DNA from: Manganitrophus sp963718695
GTDB lineage: Bacteria; Nitrospirota; Nitrospiria; SBBL01; Manganitrophaceae
Direction of reading: 5' to 3'
Assembly (NCBI GenBank): GCA_963718695.1
Contig: OY970371.1
Location: 1,240,001-1,304,000, forward strand
DNA: 64,000 nucleotides
Shown: in pieces, positions 1 to 8,294 of the stretch
Layout: each line of letters opens with the position of its first letter
How positions within the stretch are numbered: the first letter of the stretch is position 1
Translations under genes and position numbers: made by a program
Notes under the pieces: model-generated
Databases searched by the model: none
What the model saw: the letters and a program-made list of their open reading frames with translations, nothing else
What the model was told of the DNA's origin: nothing

Positions 1-1
1 G

Positions 2-382
2 GACTGTCAATTCGACAGCGCCTATATCTTCAAATACTCGGAGCGGAAGGGAACGATTGCGTCGCGAAAATATCCCGATGATGTCCCGCCCGAGGTGAAG
101 ACCGATCGGATCGTCCGTCTGATCGACTTGCAGCGGGCGATCTCGCTTGAGAAAAATAAAGAGAAGATCGGCCGGACGCTGACGGTTTTGATCGACGGCG
201 AGGCCGATGGCCCGGAAAAAAGTTCGGCCGCCAAGAAGCGGCCCGGCCACCAGATGGGAAAGACCGAAGGAAACACCACCGTCGTCTTTCCGAAAACCCC
301 CTTCGGACCGGGGACGATGGTCTCCGTGCAGATCGATAATGTCTCTTCGGGTACCCTTTATGGCCGCCCCGTCGGAGGATAA
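2..382 (+). CDS. miaB: MiaB C-terminal part (tRNA 2-methylthio-adenosine synthase), 5' truncated by window edge
   Basis: The frame is open from base 2 and ends at 382. The visible 126 residues match the end of a MiaB-type methylthiotransferase: the FDSAYIFKYSERKGT stretch, the DDVPPEVK and LQRAISLEKN helices, then a TRAM-like beta barrel ending in SSGTLYG. MiaB proteins are radical-SAM enzymes that add a methylthio group to i6A37 of tRNAs reading UNN codons. The catalytic CxxxCxxC part lies outside the window. The next gene starts inside this one. A sister family such as MtaB is less likely because of the FKYSxRxGT motif. Confidence 0.85.
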   Translation, partial: DCQFDSAYIFKYSERKGTIASRKYPDDVPPEVKTDRIVRLIDLQRAISLEKNKEKIGRTLTVLIDGEADGPEKSSAAKKRPGHQMGKTEGNTTVVFPKTPFGPGTMVSVQIDNVSSGTLYGRPVGG

Positions 383-1226
383 GACCGACTCGGTCGGTCG
401 GATCGTTTGCAAGGGGGGAACGATCCTCCACGACACAACCGCCCTCTCTTTTTCCGCCGTGCTTCCCGATCCGATCGAAATGGTTCTCGTCGTCGTCCAC
501 GGCCTGAGCGAGCACCGGGGGAGGTATCGGCGCCTTCAGCTCGATCTGGCGAAAGAGGGGTTCGCCTCTTATGCCTACGATCAGCGGGGATTCGGAGAGT
601 CGGACGGCTCGCGGACCCACATGGAACGCTACACCGATCTGCTCCTCGATCTGAAGCGGGTCGTTGCGTTTGTCCGGGAGGCGCATCCCGATCGGAAGGT
701 GGTGATCCTCGGACATAGCTTCGGCGGCGCGGTCTCGGCCGCCTTCTGCATCGATTACCCGGACGCGGCGGACGGACTGGTCTTATCGGCTCCGGCGTAT
801 GATGTTCCGGCGCTTCCGTTTCGGCTCCGTTTTATCGGCGCCCTGTTGAATCGTCTTCTTCCGTCGCGTCCGGTCCGATACCCGAGCGTTCCGGATTGGC
901 TCAGCCATGATCCGGCGATCGGCGTCGCCTTCCGGAACGATCCGCTGGTGCAACGGGCCGGGACCCCCCGTTTTTATGTCGAGTTTGGAAAGATGAACGA
1001 TCATCTTCATCAATCCGCGGAGAAGATCATCCTGCCGACCCTCATTTTACAGGGAAGCCAAGACCGGATTGTCTTTCCATCGGGAGCGCGCGCGTTGTAT
1101 CAACGGATCGGCGCCGTGAAAAAAAAGATCCTCTGGTATGACGGTTTCTATCATGAAGTCTTCAACGAGATCGGCCGGGAACAGGTGATCGCCGATGTGG
1201 TTGGTTGGCTAAAGGAAGCGATATGA
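360..1226 (+). CDS. Alpha/beta hydrolase, monoglyceride lipase / lysophospholipase-like
   Basis: 288 aa from an ATG at 360, which overlaps the 3' end of miaB by 23 nt; an in-frame ATG at 339 is an alternative start. The sequence shows the serine-hydrolase pattern of the lysophospholipase/monoacylglycerol lipase family: HGLSEHRGRY (oxyanion loop region), YDQRGFGESDG, the nucleophile elbow GHSFGG, a late acid segment QGSQDRIVFPSGA and the catalytic histidine in YDGFYHEVFNE. These enzymes hydrolyse monoacylglycerols or lysophospholipids, but the substrate cannot be read from sequence. There is no signal peptide, so it is probably cytoplasmic. It is followed by an exported protein in an ATGA-type overlap, suggesting one transcript. 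Confidence 0.8.
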   Translation: MAAPSEDKTDSVGRIVCKGGTILHDTTALSFSAVLPDPIEMVLVVVHGLSEHRGRYRRLQLDLAKEGFASYAYDQRGFGESDGSRTHMERYTDLLLDLKRVVAFVREAHPDRKVVILGHSFGGAVSAAFCIDYPDAADGLVLSAPAYDVPALPFRLRFIGALLNRLLPSRPVRYPSVPDWLSHDPAIGVAFRNDPLVQRAGTPRFYVEFGKMNDHLHQSAEKIILPTLILQGSQDRIVFPSGARALYQRIGAVKKKILWYDGFYHEVFNEIGREQVIADVVGWLKEAI

Positions 1227-1825
1227 TGAAAAAAAATGTCAAATGGATGGTGATGCTCTTTCTCCTGGCGGCCGGGGTGGAAGCCGAGGCGGCGCTGCCG
1301 TCCGGTTTCGGCAAGGCGACCTGGGGGATGACGCAACCGGAGTTCATGGCGGCCTATCAGGTTCAGCTGGCCCCCCCCAAGCATACGCATGACAACGAAC
1401 CCTGGGCGGTGCAGGGACCGGCCCCCGGCGAGTTGACCGTTTCGGGAGGCGCGCTGGGAGAGCCCGATATCCGGTCGGTCAGCCTCGGATTTCACCCCCA
1501 ATTCGGGCTGACGATCATCCATGTGCGCTTCCGAGACACCAACAATCCGGGCGAGCTGGAAGCGTTGCTCCCGAAATGGGCCGGCGGCTATGGAAAGCCG
1601 AAGGAGCAGCGGCCCGGTCCGACCATCATCTGGGAAGACGAGAAGACCCATATTGAATTGACCTATCACACCGTTTCCCCACGGCATCCGACCCCTTCCG
1701 ATCATCTGGCCTTGGTGCTCTGGAACATCCCCCTGATGGAGAAAATCGAATCGACCGGGGAAGAACCGCACATCCCCAACGTCGAAAAACTGGTCCCCCT
1801 GCCGGAGCCTCACCGACAGGAATAA
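1223..1825 (+). CDS. Exported hypothetical protein
   Basis: 200 aa. The ATG at 1223 overlaps the TGA of the hydrolase gene and has the purine-rich AAAGGAAG about 8 nt upstream, so I prefer it to the earlier in-frame ATG-equivalent at 1205. The first about 27 residues form a classic signal peptide (MMKKN, hydrophobic core, VEAEAA cleavage region), so the protein is probably periplasmic. The mature part begins LPSGFGKATWGMTQPEF, a pattern seen in small periplasmic proteins of unknown function. I do not recognise a catalytic motif. Translational coupling to the hydrolase suggests related roles. Confidence 0.65.
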   Translation: MMKKNVKWMVMLFLLAAGVEAEAALPSGFGKATWGMTQPEFMAAYQVQLAPPKHTHDNEPWAVQGPAPGELTVSGGALGEPDIRSVSLGFHPQFGLTIIHVRFRDTNNPGELEALLPKWAGGYGKPKEQRPGPTIIWEDEKTHIELTYHTVSPRHPTPSDHLALVLWNIPLMEKIESTGEEPHIPNVEKLVPLPEPHRQE

Positions 1826-1840
1826 TCCGCATCAACAGAT

Positions 1841-1880
1841 CTCCCCCGCTTGGATGTGATCCGGTTGGGGGAGGTCTTTT
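1841..1880 (+). terminator. Rho-independent terminator after the exported protein
   Basis: CTCCCCC (1841-1847) pairs with GGGGGAG (1867-1873) and is followed by TCTTTT (1875-1880). It lies 16 nt after the stop codon at 1825, in the right place to end the miaB/hydrolase/exported-protein transcript. Confidence 0.65.
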
Positions 1881-2009
1881 CCCTTCCGAGATATAGGCCT
1901 TTTTCCCCTTCGAAGTAAGTCAGCTTACCAATAGCCGAAACGACCGCTGAATTGGTAACCTCAATTACAGAGAACCTGTTATCTGCATTACGGTAGAGAA
2001 GGGGCTGGC

Positions 2010-3632
2010 ATGAGAAGGGGAATCATTCTATTTTTAACGGTCGTATTTTGCGGGCTGGCGGCCTGCGGGGAGGGAGGAAGCCGGGCCGGGACCGATGTGG
2101 CGCCGGTGGCGGGCGATCAGGTCGATGGGAATGCCCCATTACAGATCACCCCGGGGCAGACGGTTGTATCGACCGGGACACGGCAGACCTTTAAGGCCGA
2201 GGGCTCTGGAGGGGGGGACCCTACGGTCCGATGGGAAATACAAGAAGGGGAAAGCGGCGGATCGATTACCCCCGACGGAAACTACACCGCTCCCGCGACG
2301 CCCGGAATTTACCACGTTGTGGCCGTGAGTTTAACCGATCCTACGATTCAGGCCATCGCCGAGGTTGAGGTCGTCACGCTACCGGTCATCTCCGTGGCGG
2401 TCGAGCCGGCGGACCTGACCCTTCCGCCGGGCGGGAGCCGTCTTTTTACCGCCGTGGTTTCGGCGAGCGACAACCCCTCCGTGACCTGGGAGGTTGTTGA
2501 AGGGGCGGCCGGCGGCTCGGTCGACCCGGGGGGAGCGTATACCGCTCCCGAGGCCCCCGGCACTTATCACGTTGTCGCGACGAGTGTCGCCGATCCGACA
2601 AAACGCGCCGAAGCGACCGTTCGTATCCTCTCGGCCGAAGAGTCGGCCCCGCGATTTGCCTACAGCACGAATTCCGCTACCAGCGATGTTTCGATGTTTA
2701 CCGTCGATCCCGAAAATGGCGCTCTGACGCAGATCGGCTCCATCGCGGCCGGGCGCGAACCGTATCCGATCGGGATCGATCCGACGGGACGGTTCGTCTA
2801 TGCGGGCAATTTCGCTTCAAACGATATCTCGATCTATACAATCGATCCCGCGACCGGCCGCCTCGCCGCGGGGGGAAGCGCTCCGACCGGGGCCGGGATT
2901 TATTCGATCGGCTTCGATCCGTCGGGCCGATTCGCCTATTCGGCGAATGAGAACGCGGCGGCGGATGTCTGGATCTACCGGATCGATCCTGCGACCGGTG
3001 CTCTGGCGGTGCTGGGGACGGTCGATGCGGGGATCAGTTCGGTCTCCGTTGCGATCGACCCGCGAGGCCGGTTTGCGTATGTGGCGAATTACAGCACGAA
3101 CAATGTTTCGATGTATCGGGTCGATTCCGAATCGGGATTGCTGACCCGACTCGGCGAGGTCGGCGCGGGGGGCGCCCCGATTTCGGTGGCGGTTCACCCG
3201 TCGGGGGCGTTCGTCTATGTTTCGCACTATGACAGCGACGATGTCTGGTCGTACCGGGTCGACTCGGCGACCGGTCGGCTCACGAAGAGCGGCGCCGTCC
3301 CTGCAGGGGGGCAGGCCTTTTCCATCGCCGTCGATCCGTCCGGCCGATTCGCCTACGTGGCGAATTCGGCCACCAACGACGTCTCGATGTACCGGATCGA
3401 TCCGCAGAGCGGGACGCTCAATCCGCTCGGCGCGATCCGGAGCAGTGCCGGCCCGCGGTCGATCACCATCGACCGAACGGGACGGTTCGTGTATGTCGCC
3501 AACCTCAATGCAAACAACCTCTCGATTTTCTCGATTGATCAGGTCTCCGGTCTGTTGACCTCATTCGGCCAGGTTGCGGCCGGAAGACAGCCCCGCTCGG
3601 TCCGGGTGACGCCCGGACCGACGGGCCCGTGA
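2010..3632 (+). CDS. Lipoprotein: two Ig-like repeats plus YVTN-type seven-bladed beta-propeller
   Basis: 540 aa. An N-terminal lipoprotein signal ends at the lipobox GLAAC (Cys about 19). Two Ig-like repeats follow (about 45-205), each with a WE(I/V) strand, a GG-S/D-G-YTAP turn and a (I/T)YHVVA strand. Residues about 210-540 contain seven repeats of the form FAYxxN....DVSMYxxDxxxGxLxxxG, typical of 40-50 residue YVTN/lactonase-like beta-propellers. The family includes surface propeller proteins and 6-phosphogluconolactonase; the membrane anchor favours a surface or periplasmic binding role over sugar metabolism. A close paralogue lies directly downstream. The function is unknown. Confidence 0.8.
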   Translation: MRRGIILFLTVVFCGLAACGEGGSRAGTDVAPVAGDQVDGNAPLQITPGQTVVSTGTRQTFKAEGSGGGDPTVRWEIQEGESGGSITPDGNYTAPATPGIYHVVAVSLTDPTIQAIAEVEVVTLPVISVAVEPADLTLPPGGSRLFTAVVSASDNPSVTWEVVEGAAGGSVDPGGAYTAPEAPGTYHVVATSVADPTKRAEATVRILSAEESAPRFAYSTNSATSDVSMFTVDPENGALTQIGSIAAGREPYPIGIDPTGRFVYAGNFASNDISIYTIDPATGRLAAGGSAPTGAGIYSIGFDPSGRFAYSANENAAADVWIYRIDPATGALAVLGTVDAGISSVSVAIDPRGRFAYVANYSTNNVSMYRVDSESGLLTRLGEVGAGGAPISVAVHPSGAFVYVSHYDSDDVWSYRVDSATGRLTKSGAVPAGGQAFSIAVDPSGRFAYVANSATNDVSMYRIDPQSGTLNPLGAIRSSAGPRSITIDRTGRFVYVANLNANNLSIFSIDQVSGLLTSFGQVAAGRQPRSVRVTPGPTGP

Positions 3633-3771
3633 GGGATGACGAATCGTGATTGACCTGATTCCCCATTCTTTTCTATCCATACTCCTTTCGGATTAAGATG
3701 CTTTCCCGATAGGCCGATCCCTCTCCAAATTGCTAATCTTATTATAGAGCCTGAGCTAACCCCGGAGATGT

Positions 3772-5454
3772 ATGAAACGGGAACGGAATCATCCCTCTAG
3801 AGCGCGCGACACGACCTTTCTCCTCATCACTTTACTGATTCTGGCCGCCTGTGGCGGGGAGGGGGAACGTTCTTCCAAGACGGCGAAGGATTTAGGATCG
3901 AAACGAGGTGCTTCCTTGCAGATCTCGCCGGAGAAGGTGGCGCTCAATCCCGAAGGCCAGCAGGCGTTTAAGGCAGAGGCAATCGGCCTCGATGCGGCGG
4001 TGACATGGCAGGTAGAAGAGGGCGAGCGGGGAGGCTCTATTTCTTCCGTCGGCTTATATACCGCACCCGAAACACCCGGCATTTACCGTATCATTGCAAT
4101 CCACCTGAAAGATCCGTCCACACGGGCCTCTGCCGAGGTGGAGGTTCTTCCAGTCGCAGTCCCGTCGCCCCCCGATCCGCTCCCCCTCTCGGTGGCGGTC
4201 GCACCGGCGGAGGTGATCCTTCAGACCGGCGGCCTGCAGCAGTTTACCGCCGCCGTTTCCGGAAGCGAGGTCGGGGCGGTTCTCTGGGAAATCGAAGAAG
4301 GAGAGGCGGGCGGGACCGTCCGGGAGGATGGCCTTTATACCGCCCCGGTGACCCCTGGAACCTATCATCTGATCGCCCGGAGTGTTGAAGATCCGGCCGT
4401 ACAGGCCGGCGCGACGGTGACCGTCTTTCCGGTCGACGCGCCGCCCCCGCCGGTCGAAGCGCCGCCCCTGCCCCGGTTCGCTTATGCTGCAAATGCCGTT
4501 TCAAACGACGTGTCGATGTTTACGGTGGATCCTGACACCGGTGCGTTAACGCAGATCGGCTCCATTGCGGCCGGGCGAGAACCGTATGCCATCGGGATCG
4601 ATCCGACGGGGCGCTTTGTTTACACGGGCAATTTCGGCTCAAGTGATCTCTCGATGTATGCGATTGATCCGGCCACCGGTCTGCTGACGGCGCTCGGAAC
4701 GGCGGCGACCGGGGAGGGGCCCTACTCGATCGCGTTCGATCCGTCGGGCCGATTTCTGTATGCGGCGAGTGAAAATTCGGGAACGGACGTTTGGATCTAC
4801 CGGATCGATCCGGAGCGCGGCGTCTTGACGGCGCTCGGAAGCGCGAACGCCGGGGTGAGTCCCATCAACATCACCGTCGACCCGCTCGGCCGGTTTGTCT
4901 ATGTGGCCAATAACAGCTCGGACGATGTTTCTTCCTTCGCCGTCGATTCGGAGTCGGGAATGCTGACGCCGCTCGGCGAGGTCCGGGCAGGGGTGGCCCC
5001 GAATGCGGTCGCGGTACATCCCTCCGGGGTGTTTATTTATGTCGCCCATTATGGCACCGGCAATGTCTGGTCATTCCAGGTAGACAGTGCGACCGGCCGG
5101 CTGACCGAGACCGGGCAGGTGGCGGCGGGGGGCCAATCCTTTTCGATGGTGGTCGATCCTTCCGGCCGCTTCGCCTATGTCGCCAACTCCGGGAGCAACG
5201 ACGTATCGATGTATCGCATCGATCCTGTAAGCGGAACATTGACCGCGCTCGGCTCCGTCGAAGCCGGTGCTGCGCCGCGGTCGATCACGGTCGACCCCTC
5301 CGGGAGATTCGTTTATGTCGCCAACATGAATGCGGATACGGTTTCACGCTTCGCGGTCGACACGACCACCGGCCTCTTGACCCCGTTGGGTGATACTCCC
5401 GCCGGAAGACAAACCCGTTCGGTGGGGGTGACGACAGGCCCCCCCCTGCCCTGA
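3772..5454 (+). CDS. Paralogous Ig-like / YVTN beta-propeller lipoprotein
   Basis: 560 aa, with the same architecture as the upstream gene: lipobox LILAAC, two Ig-like repeats separated by proline-rich linkers (PSPPDPLPL; APPPPVEAPPLP), then seven propeller repeats. The stretch around MFTVDPDTGALTQIG is almost identical in both proteins, so this is a local tandem duplication that has since diverged, mostly in the Ig-like half. The 139-nt gap upstream has TATTAT at about 3740, a possible -10 box without a clear -35. Function unknown; cell-surface or periplasmic recognition is a guess from the fold. Confidence 0.8.
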   Translation: MKRERNHPSRARDTTFLLITLLILAACGGEGERSSKTAKDLGSKRGASLQISPEKVALNPEGQQAFKAEAIGLDAAVTWQVEEGERGGSISSVGLYTAPETPGIYRIIAIHLKDPSTRASAEVEVLPVAVPSPPDPLPLSVAVAPAEVILQTGGLQQFTAAVSGSEVGAVLWEIEEGEAGGTVREDGLYTAPVTPGTYHLIARSVEDPAVQAGATVTVFPVDAPPPPVEAPPLPRFAYAANAVSNDVSMFTVDPDTGALTQIGSIAAGREPYAIGIDPTGRFVYTGNFGSSDLSMYAIDPATGLLTALGTAATGEGPYSIAFDPSGRFLYAASENSGTDVWIYRIDPERGVLTALGSANAGVSPINITVDPLGRFVYVANNSSDDVSSFAVDSESGMLTPLGEVRAGVAPNAVAVHPSGVFIYVAHYGTGNVWSFQVDSATGRLTETGQVAAGGQSFSMVVDPSGRFAYVANSGSNDVSMYRIDPVSGTLTALGSVEAGAAPRSITVDPSGRFVYVANMNADTVSRFAVDTTTGLLTPLGDTPAGRQTRSVGVTTGPPLP

Positions 5455-5503
5455 CGGAGAAACGTTCCCGCCGGGACGTCTCTACAACCAAAAGATAAAA
5501 AAC

Positions 5504-6409
5504 CTACGATCCGCGCTCGGGTGGAATGAACGGCCATCGAATGTTCACGATCCCGATCCCCAGGATGATCATTCCGCCGCCGATCGTCAGATGCGGGGTA
5601 AGCGGGTCTCCGAGGAAGAGATGGCTCAGCATGACGCCGAAGAACGGAACCAGCACCGAAAATGAGGCGATGCTGCTGGCTGCATAACGCTTCAGCAAGA
5701 CGGTCGACGCAACGAAGCAGAAGGCGCCGACGGCGATCCCTTGATAGAGCATTGCGCCGATCAGCCGCGGGGTGGCCCGTTCGGGAAGCCTTTCTCCTAA
5801 AAAGAATGCAACGAGACCTAAGAGGGGAACACCGATCGCCATCTCCCAGAAGACGACCTTCACCGGGTCGATCCGCTCGATCAATCGCTTGATGTAAACC
5901 ACTTTGACGGCGAGAACGAAGGCGCTGATTAAGACGAAACTGTTCCCAAGGAGCGAGATCTTCTCCGCCGCGCGCTCGGGCCGGTCCATGAAGAGGAGGA
6001 CGGCCCCGAGAAAGGCGAGGGTCAGACCGGATATTTTACGAAAGCTGAGACGGTCGTGAAGGATAAAAAAATGGGCGAGGATGGCGACGAAGAAAAGATG
6101 GGTGTTGATCAAGACGGAGGCATGGGATGCCGACGTACGGAAGGTCCCCAGGTAGAAGAGGGCGATCTGGACGGCGAAGAGCAGGCCGTTCATCAGATGG
6201 AGGAAAACTTCGTCCCGGGCCAGACGAAGACCGATTTTCCGTAGAGCGGCGTAGAGGAAGATCGCGCTCCCGCCGATCAGAAATCGGAAGGTCGCCATCG
6301 TCAAGGGGGCGATCTCTCCGGCTCCGAGCTTAATAGAGACCACATTCGCCCCCCAGAGAAGATTGATGAAAACAAGATAGGGGATGAGGCGCGCCTCAAC
6401 GGGATTCAA
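5504..6409 (-). CDS. EamA/DMT-family membrane transporter
   Basis: 301 aa. About ten hydrophobic segments form two homologous halves of five, as in drug/metabolite transporters of the EamA type. The N-terminus (FINLLWGANVVSIKLGAGEIAPLTMATFRFLIGG) and the repeat half (LGNSFVLISAFVLAVKVVYIKR) are characteristic. The chosen start is a TTG at 6409 with no strong Shine-Dalgarno, so the true start could be slightly different. The family exports amino acids or other metabolites, and the substrate cannot be assigned. The gene is convergent with the beta-propeller lipoprotein. Confidence 0.8.
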   Translation of the reverse strand: MNPVEARLIPYLVFINLLWGANVVSIKLGAGEIAPLTMATFRFLIGGSAIFLYAALRKIGLRLARDEVFLHLMNGLLFAVQIALFYLGTFRTSASHASVLINTHLFFVAILAHFFILHDRLSFRKISGLTLAFLGAVLLFMDRPERAAEKISLLGNSFVLISAFVLAVKVVYIKRLIERIDPVKVVFWEMAIGVPLLGLVAFFLGERLPERATPRLIGAMLYQGIAVGAFCFVASTVLLKRYAASSIASFSVLVPFFGVMLSHLFLGDPLTPHLTIGGGMIILGIGIVNIRWPFIPPERGS

Positions 6410-6448
6410 GGGCGATGCGATTCCGAAGCAAGTGAGGAGGAAGTCTCT

Positions 6449-7024
6449 TTAGTGAGCGTGCCCATGATCGTGGTCATGATGATCGTGTCCATGGTCATGG
6501 TGATCATGGTCATGCCCGTGATCGTGGTCGTGATCATGACCGTGGTCATGTCCATGATCGTGATCGTGGGAGTGTCCATGAATGGCGGGGTTATCGTGGT
6601 CGGGGTCCCAGGTGGTGTCTTTCCCTTTCCCGATAGTCAATTCGATTCGGATGACCGATTTCACGTTGCTGCAGGCGTTGTCTCCGTGCGGAACGATCAA
6701 CCGGATCGGTCCCCCCTTTGAGTCGGGGAGGGGGCCGCCGTCCCGTTTATAAATGAGAATTCCTTTTTCAATCGCCTCACGCAGAGAAACACTGGCGGCG
6801 AATTTTCCATCCTGCGAATGGAAGGTCACATGGTCGGCCTTGGAGAGAGGATTCGACTCTTTTAAAACCGCCTTGACGCGGACGCCCGAGCCTTCCATTC
6901 CGGCGACCAGCCGGCTGACATCTTCAACTTGATGCTCCTTGGGAAGACGGGAGAGATCTTCATAGGTCCATTCTTTCTTGTTTTGAACCGTTCCCTCCAC
7001 GCTTAAAATCGATTTGGTCGCCAT
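6449..7024 (-). CDS. Molybdopterin-binding-fold (sulfite-oxidase-like) protein with His/Asp-rich C-terminal tail
   Basis: 191 aa. Residues 1-145 resemble the oxidoreductase molybdopterin-binding domain: VEGTVQNKKEWTYEDLSRLP, GSGVRVKAVL, DGGPLPDSKGGPIRLIVPHG and VKSVIRIEL all have counterparts in SUOX-fold enzymes. The usual Mo-ligating cysteine segment (CxxGW) is replaced by VSRLVAGMEGSG, so a Mo-active enzyme is doubtful. From about residue 147 the chain is an almost pure His-Asp-Gly tail of some 44 residues, a metal-binding composition seen in Ni/Zn/Co-handling proteins. There is no signal peptide. The AAAGGAGACAAAGG region just before the ATG is a good ribosome site. Confidence 0.7.
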   Translation of the reverse strand: MATKSILSVEGTVQNKKEWTYEDLSRLPKEHQVEDVSRLVAGMEGSGVRVKAVLKESNPLSKADHVTFHSQDGKFAASVSLREAIEKGILIYKRDGGPLPDSKGGPIRLIVPHGDNACSNVKSVIRIELTIGKGKDTTWDPDHDNPAIHGHSHDHDHGHDHGHDHDHDHGHDHDHHDHGHDHHDHDHGHAH

Positions 7025-7482
7025 TCCTTTGTCTCCTTTATGCAGAACCGATGTGACTGTTTCCTAATACTTGTGATGAAGCGTTCCGTAGTTTATCAAA
7101 CGGATAGCTCAAGGTCAAGAAATTTGGGGGCCTTTTAAGGGGTTTTATATACAACCTGGATCTGGGATGGAGTCGGTGAATGGCCGAGTCGGGAATAGGA
7201 ATGAAGGCGCTCTTTTTTCTGTATCAAAATTGCACGGCGCCGATCCCTTTGTCAGCCCTAACGGGTCAAAACGGAACGGATAGAGCTGGACAGGTTTAAT
7301 TCGCTCGTCCTCCCACCCACCGTTTGAGGGGTCAGCTTGGCATAGAAGTTGAAAATAAATATAAAATTAATACAAAGTGCCTCGTTCGCAGCAGAAAAAT
7401 GGTCGATGAGGTAGGGCCAAAGTCGATACAGCGAACATTTTCAAAGACAATCATTCTTCGATTATTAAGAGGGAGGAGTAAA
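7025..7482. other. Intergenic region upstream of the KGG-repeat gene
   Basis: 458 nt between divergent genes. The only candidate signals are TTGAAA (7349-7354) and TACAAA (7371-7376), 16 nt apart, a weak sigma-70-like promoter for the KGG gene, and a partial sigma-54-like match at 7338-7352 that I reject. GGGAGGAG at 7471-7478 is the ribosome site of the next gene. I see no RNA gene. Confidence 0.35.
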
Positions 7483-7821
7483 ATGGCAGAAAAAAGCCCG
7501 CGCGGATTCGCCGCCATGGATGCGGAAAAGCAAAAAGAAATCGCCCGAAAGGGTGGAAAAGCGGCGCATGAAAAGGGAACGGCGCATGAGTTTACCCCTG
7601 AAGAGGCTAGGGAAGCGGGACGAAAGGGAGGACAGGCGGCGCATGAAAAGGGAACGGCGCATGAGTTTACCCCTGAAGAGGCCAGGGAAGCGGGACGAAA
7701 GGGAGGACAGGCCGCCCGCCGGCGGTTCGCTCAACAGCAATCCCAGCCGCAGGCTGAGGAACAGCCGGTTTCCCCCTCTCCTCAGGAGATCAAGGAGGAA
7801 GAGGAAAGAAAAGCAGCTTGA
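7483..7821 (+). CDS. KGG-repeat stress protein (YciG/Con-10-like)
   Basis: 112 aa from the ATG at 7483, which has GGGAGGAG 5-12 nt upstream; an upstream extension in the same frame has no ribosome site. The protein opens with SPRGFAAMDAEKQKEIARKGG and has three (R)KGG(K/Q)AA blocks linked by identical HEKGTAHEFTPEEAREAGR segments, then an Arg/Gln/Glu-rich tail. Small KGG-repeat proteins are general-stress or desiccation-induced proteins in enterobacteria and fungi, with unclear biochemistry. The monocistronic setting and strong ribosome site fit an inducible, abundant small protein. Confidence 0.75.
   Translation: MAEKSPRGFAAMDAEKQKEIARKGGKAAHEKGTAHEFTPEEAREAGRKGGQAAHEKGTAHEFTPEEAREAGRKGGQAARRRFAQQQSQPQAEEQPVSPSPQEIKEEEERKAA
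7561..7710 (+). repeat. 75-bp in-frame tandem duplication inside the KGG gene
   Basis: Two adjacent 75-bp units (7561-7635 and 7636-7710) are nearly identical at the DNA level (GCTAGG against GCCAGG is the main difference inside the units). Each encodes one 25-residue repeat, so the duplication is recent or kept homogenised. Confidence 0.85.
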
Positions 7822-8146
7822 CCGCTTCTTGATACTCGTTTCCAACGGTCTATTTTTCAACGAGATAAGATGTTGTTTCGTCCCACGCCACATCAGTGAC
7901 CCGCGAGAGGAAAATGGGGGCCTCTCGTCGGTTGCTGCCGTCTTTACCCACCCCTTCGATGAATGAAGGCACTTCTCCTCTCCCGAAAATCCCTAAACCT
8001 TCATTGCCATTGCCCTGAAGGCACGGCCGGATCATTCTTTATACTTTATAGCGGCACGACCGATTCAGTCGGGGATATCCCTTTCATTCGTGTCTTCCGT
8101 AAAGTATCATAAACCGGGATTCGACACGAAAACATGGAAAAAATTC

Positions 8147-8176
8147 TTGACAAACCGACTGTTACCTCCCTATATT
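8147..8176 (+). promoter_or_regulatory. Sigma-70-type promoter for the aclBA operon
   Basis: TTGACA (8147-8152), an 18-nt spacer, TATATT (8171-8176). It lies about 120 nt before aclB. The rest of the 7822-8294 gap shows no gene; a 110-nt leader with no recognisable riboswitch follows the predicted start point. Confidence 0.65.
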
Positions 8177-8294
8177 CTCTAATTACGGTTCGGTCTTCTT
8201 TTTTCGTCGGAAACACTTCAAAGAATGAATCATGCCCTTTGGGGCTCAGTCGTAAAGTAAACGAAATCTAAAGGAAATTTACGGAGGACGCTGC

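Noticed and set aside
5455..5503. Inverted repeat between the second propeller gene and the EamA gene as a bidirectional terminator.
   Set aside because: The stem is short with a bulge and neither strand has a T-run.
6452..6590. Short periodic repeats resembling a CRISPR or microsatellite.
   Set aside because: They are the codons of the His-Asp tail of the molybdopterin-fold protein.
7338..7352. Sigma-54-like TGGCAT-N5-TTGA before the KGG gene.
   Set aside because: The invariant GC of the -12 element is GA here, so it fails the key requirement.
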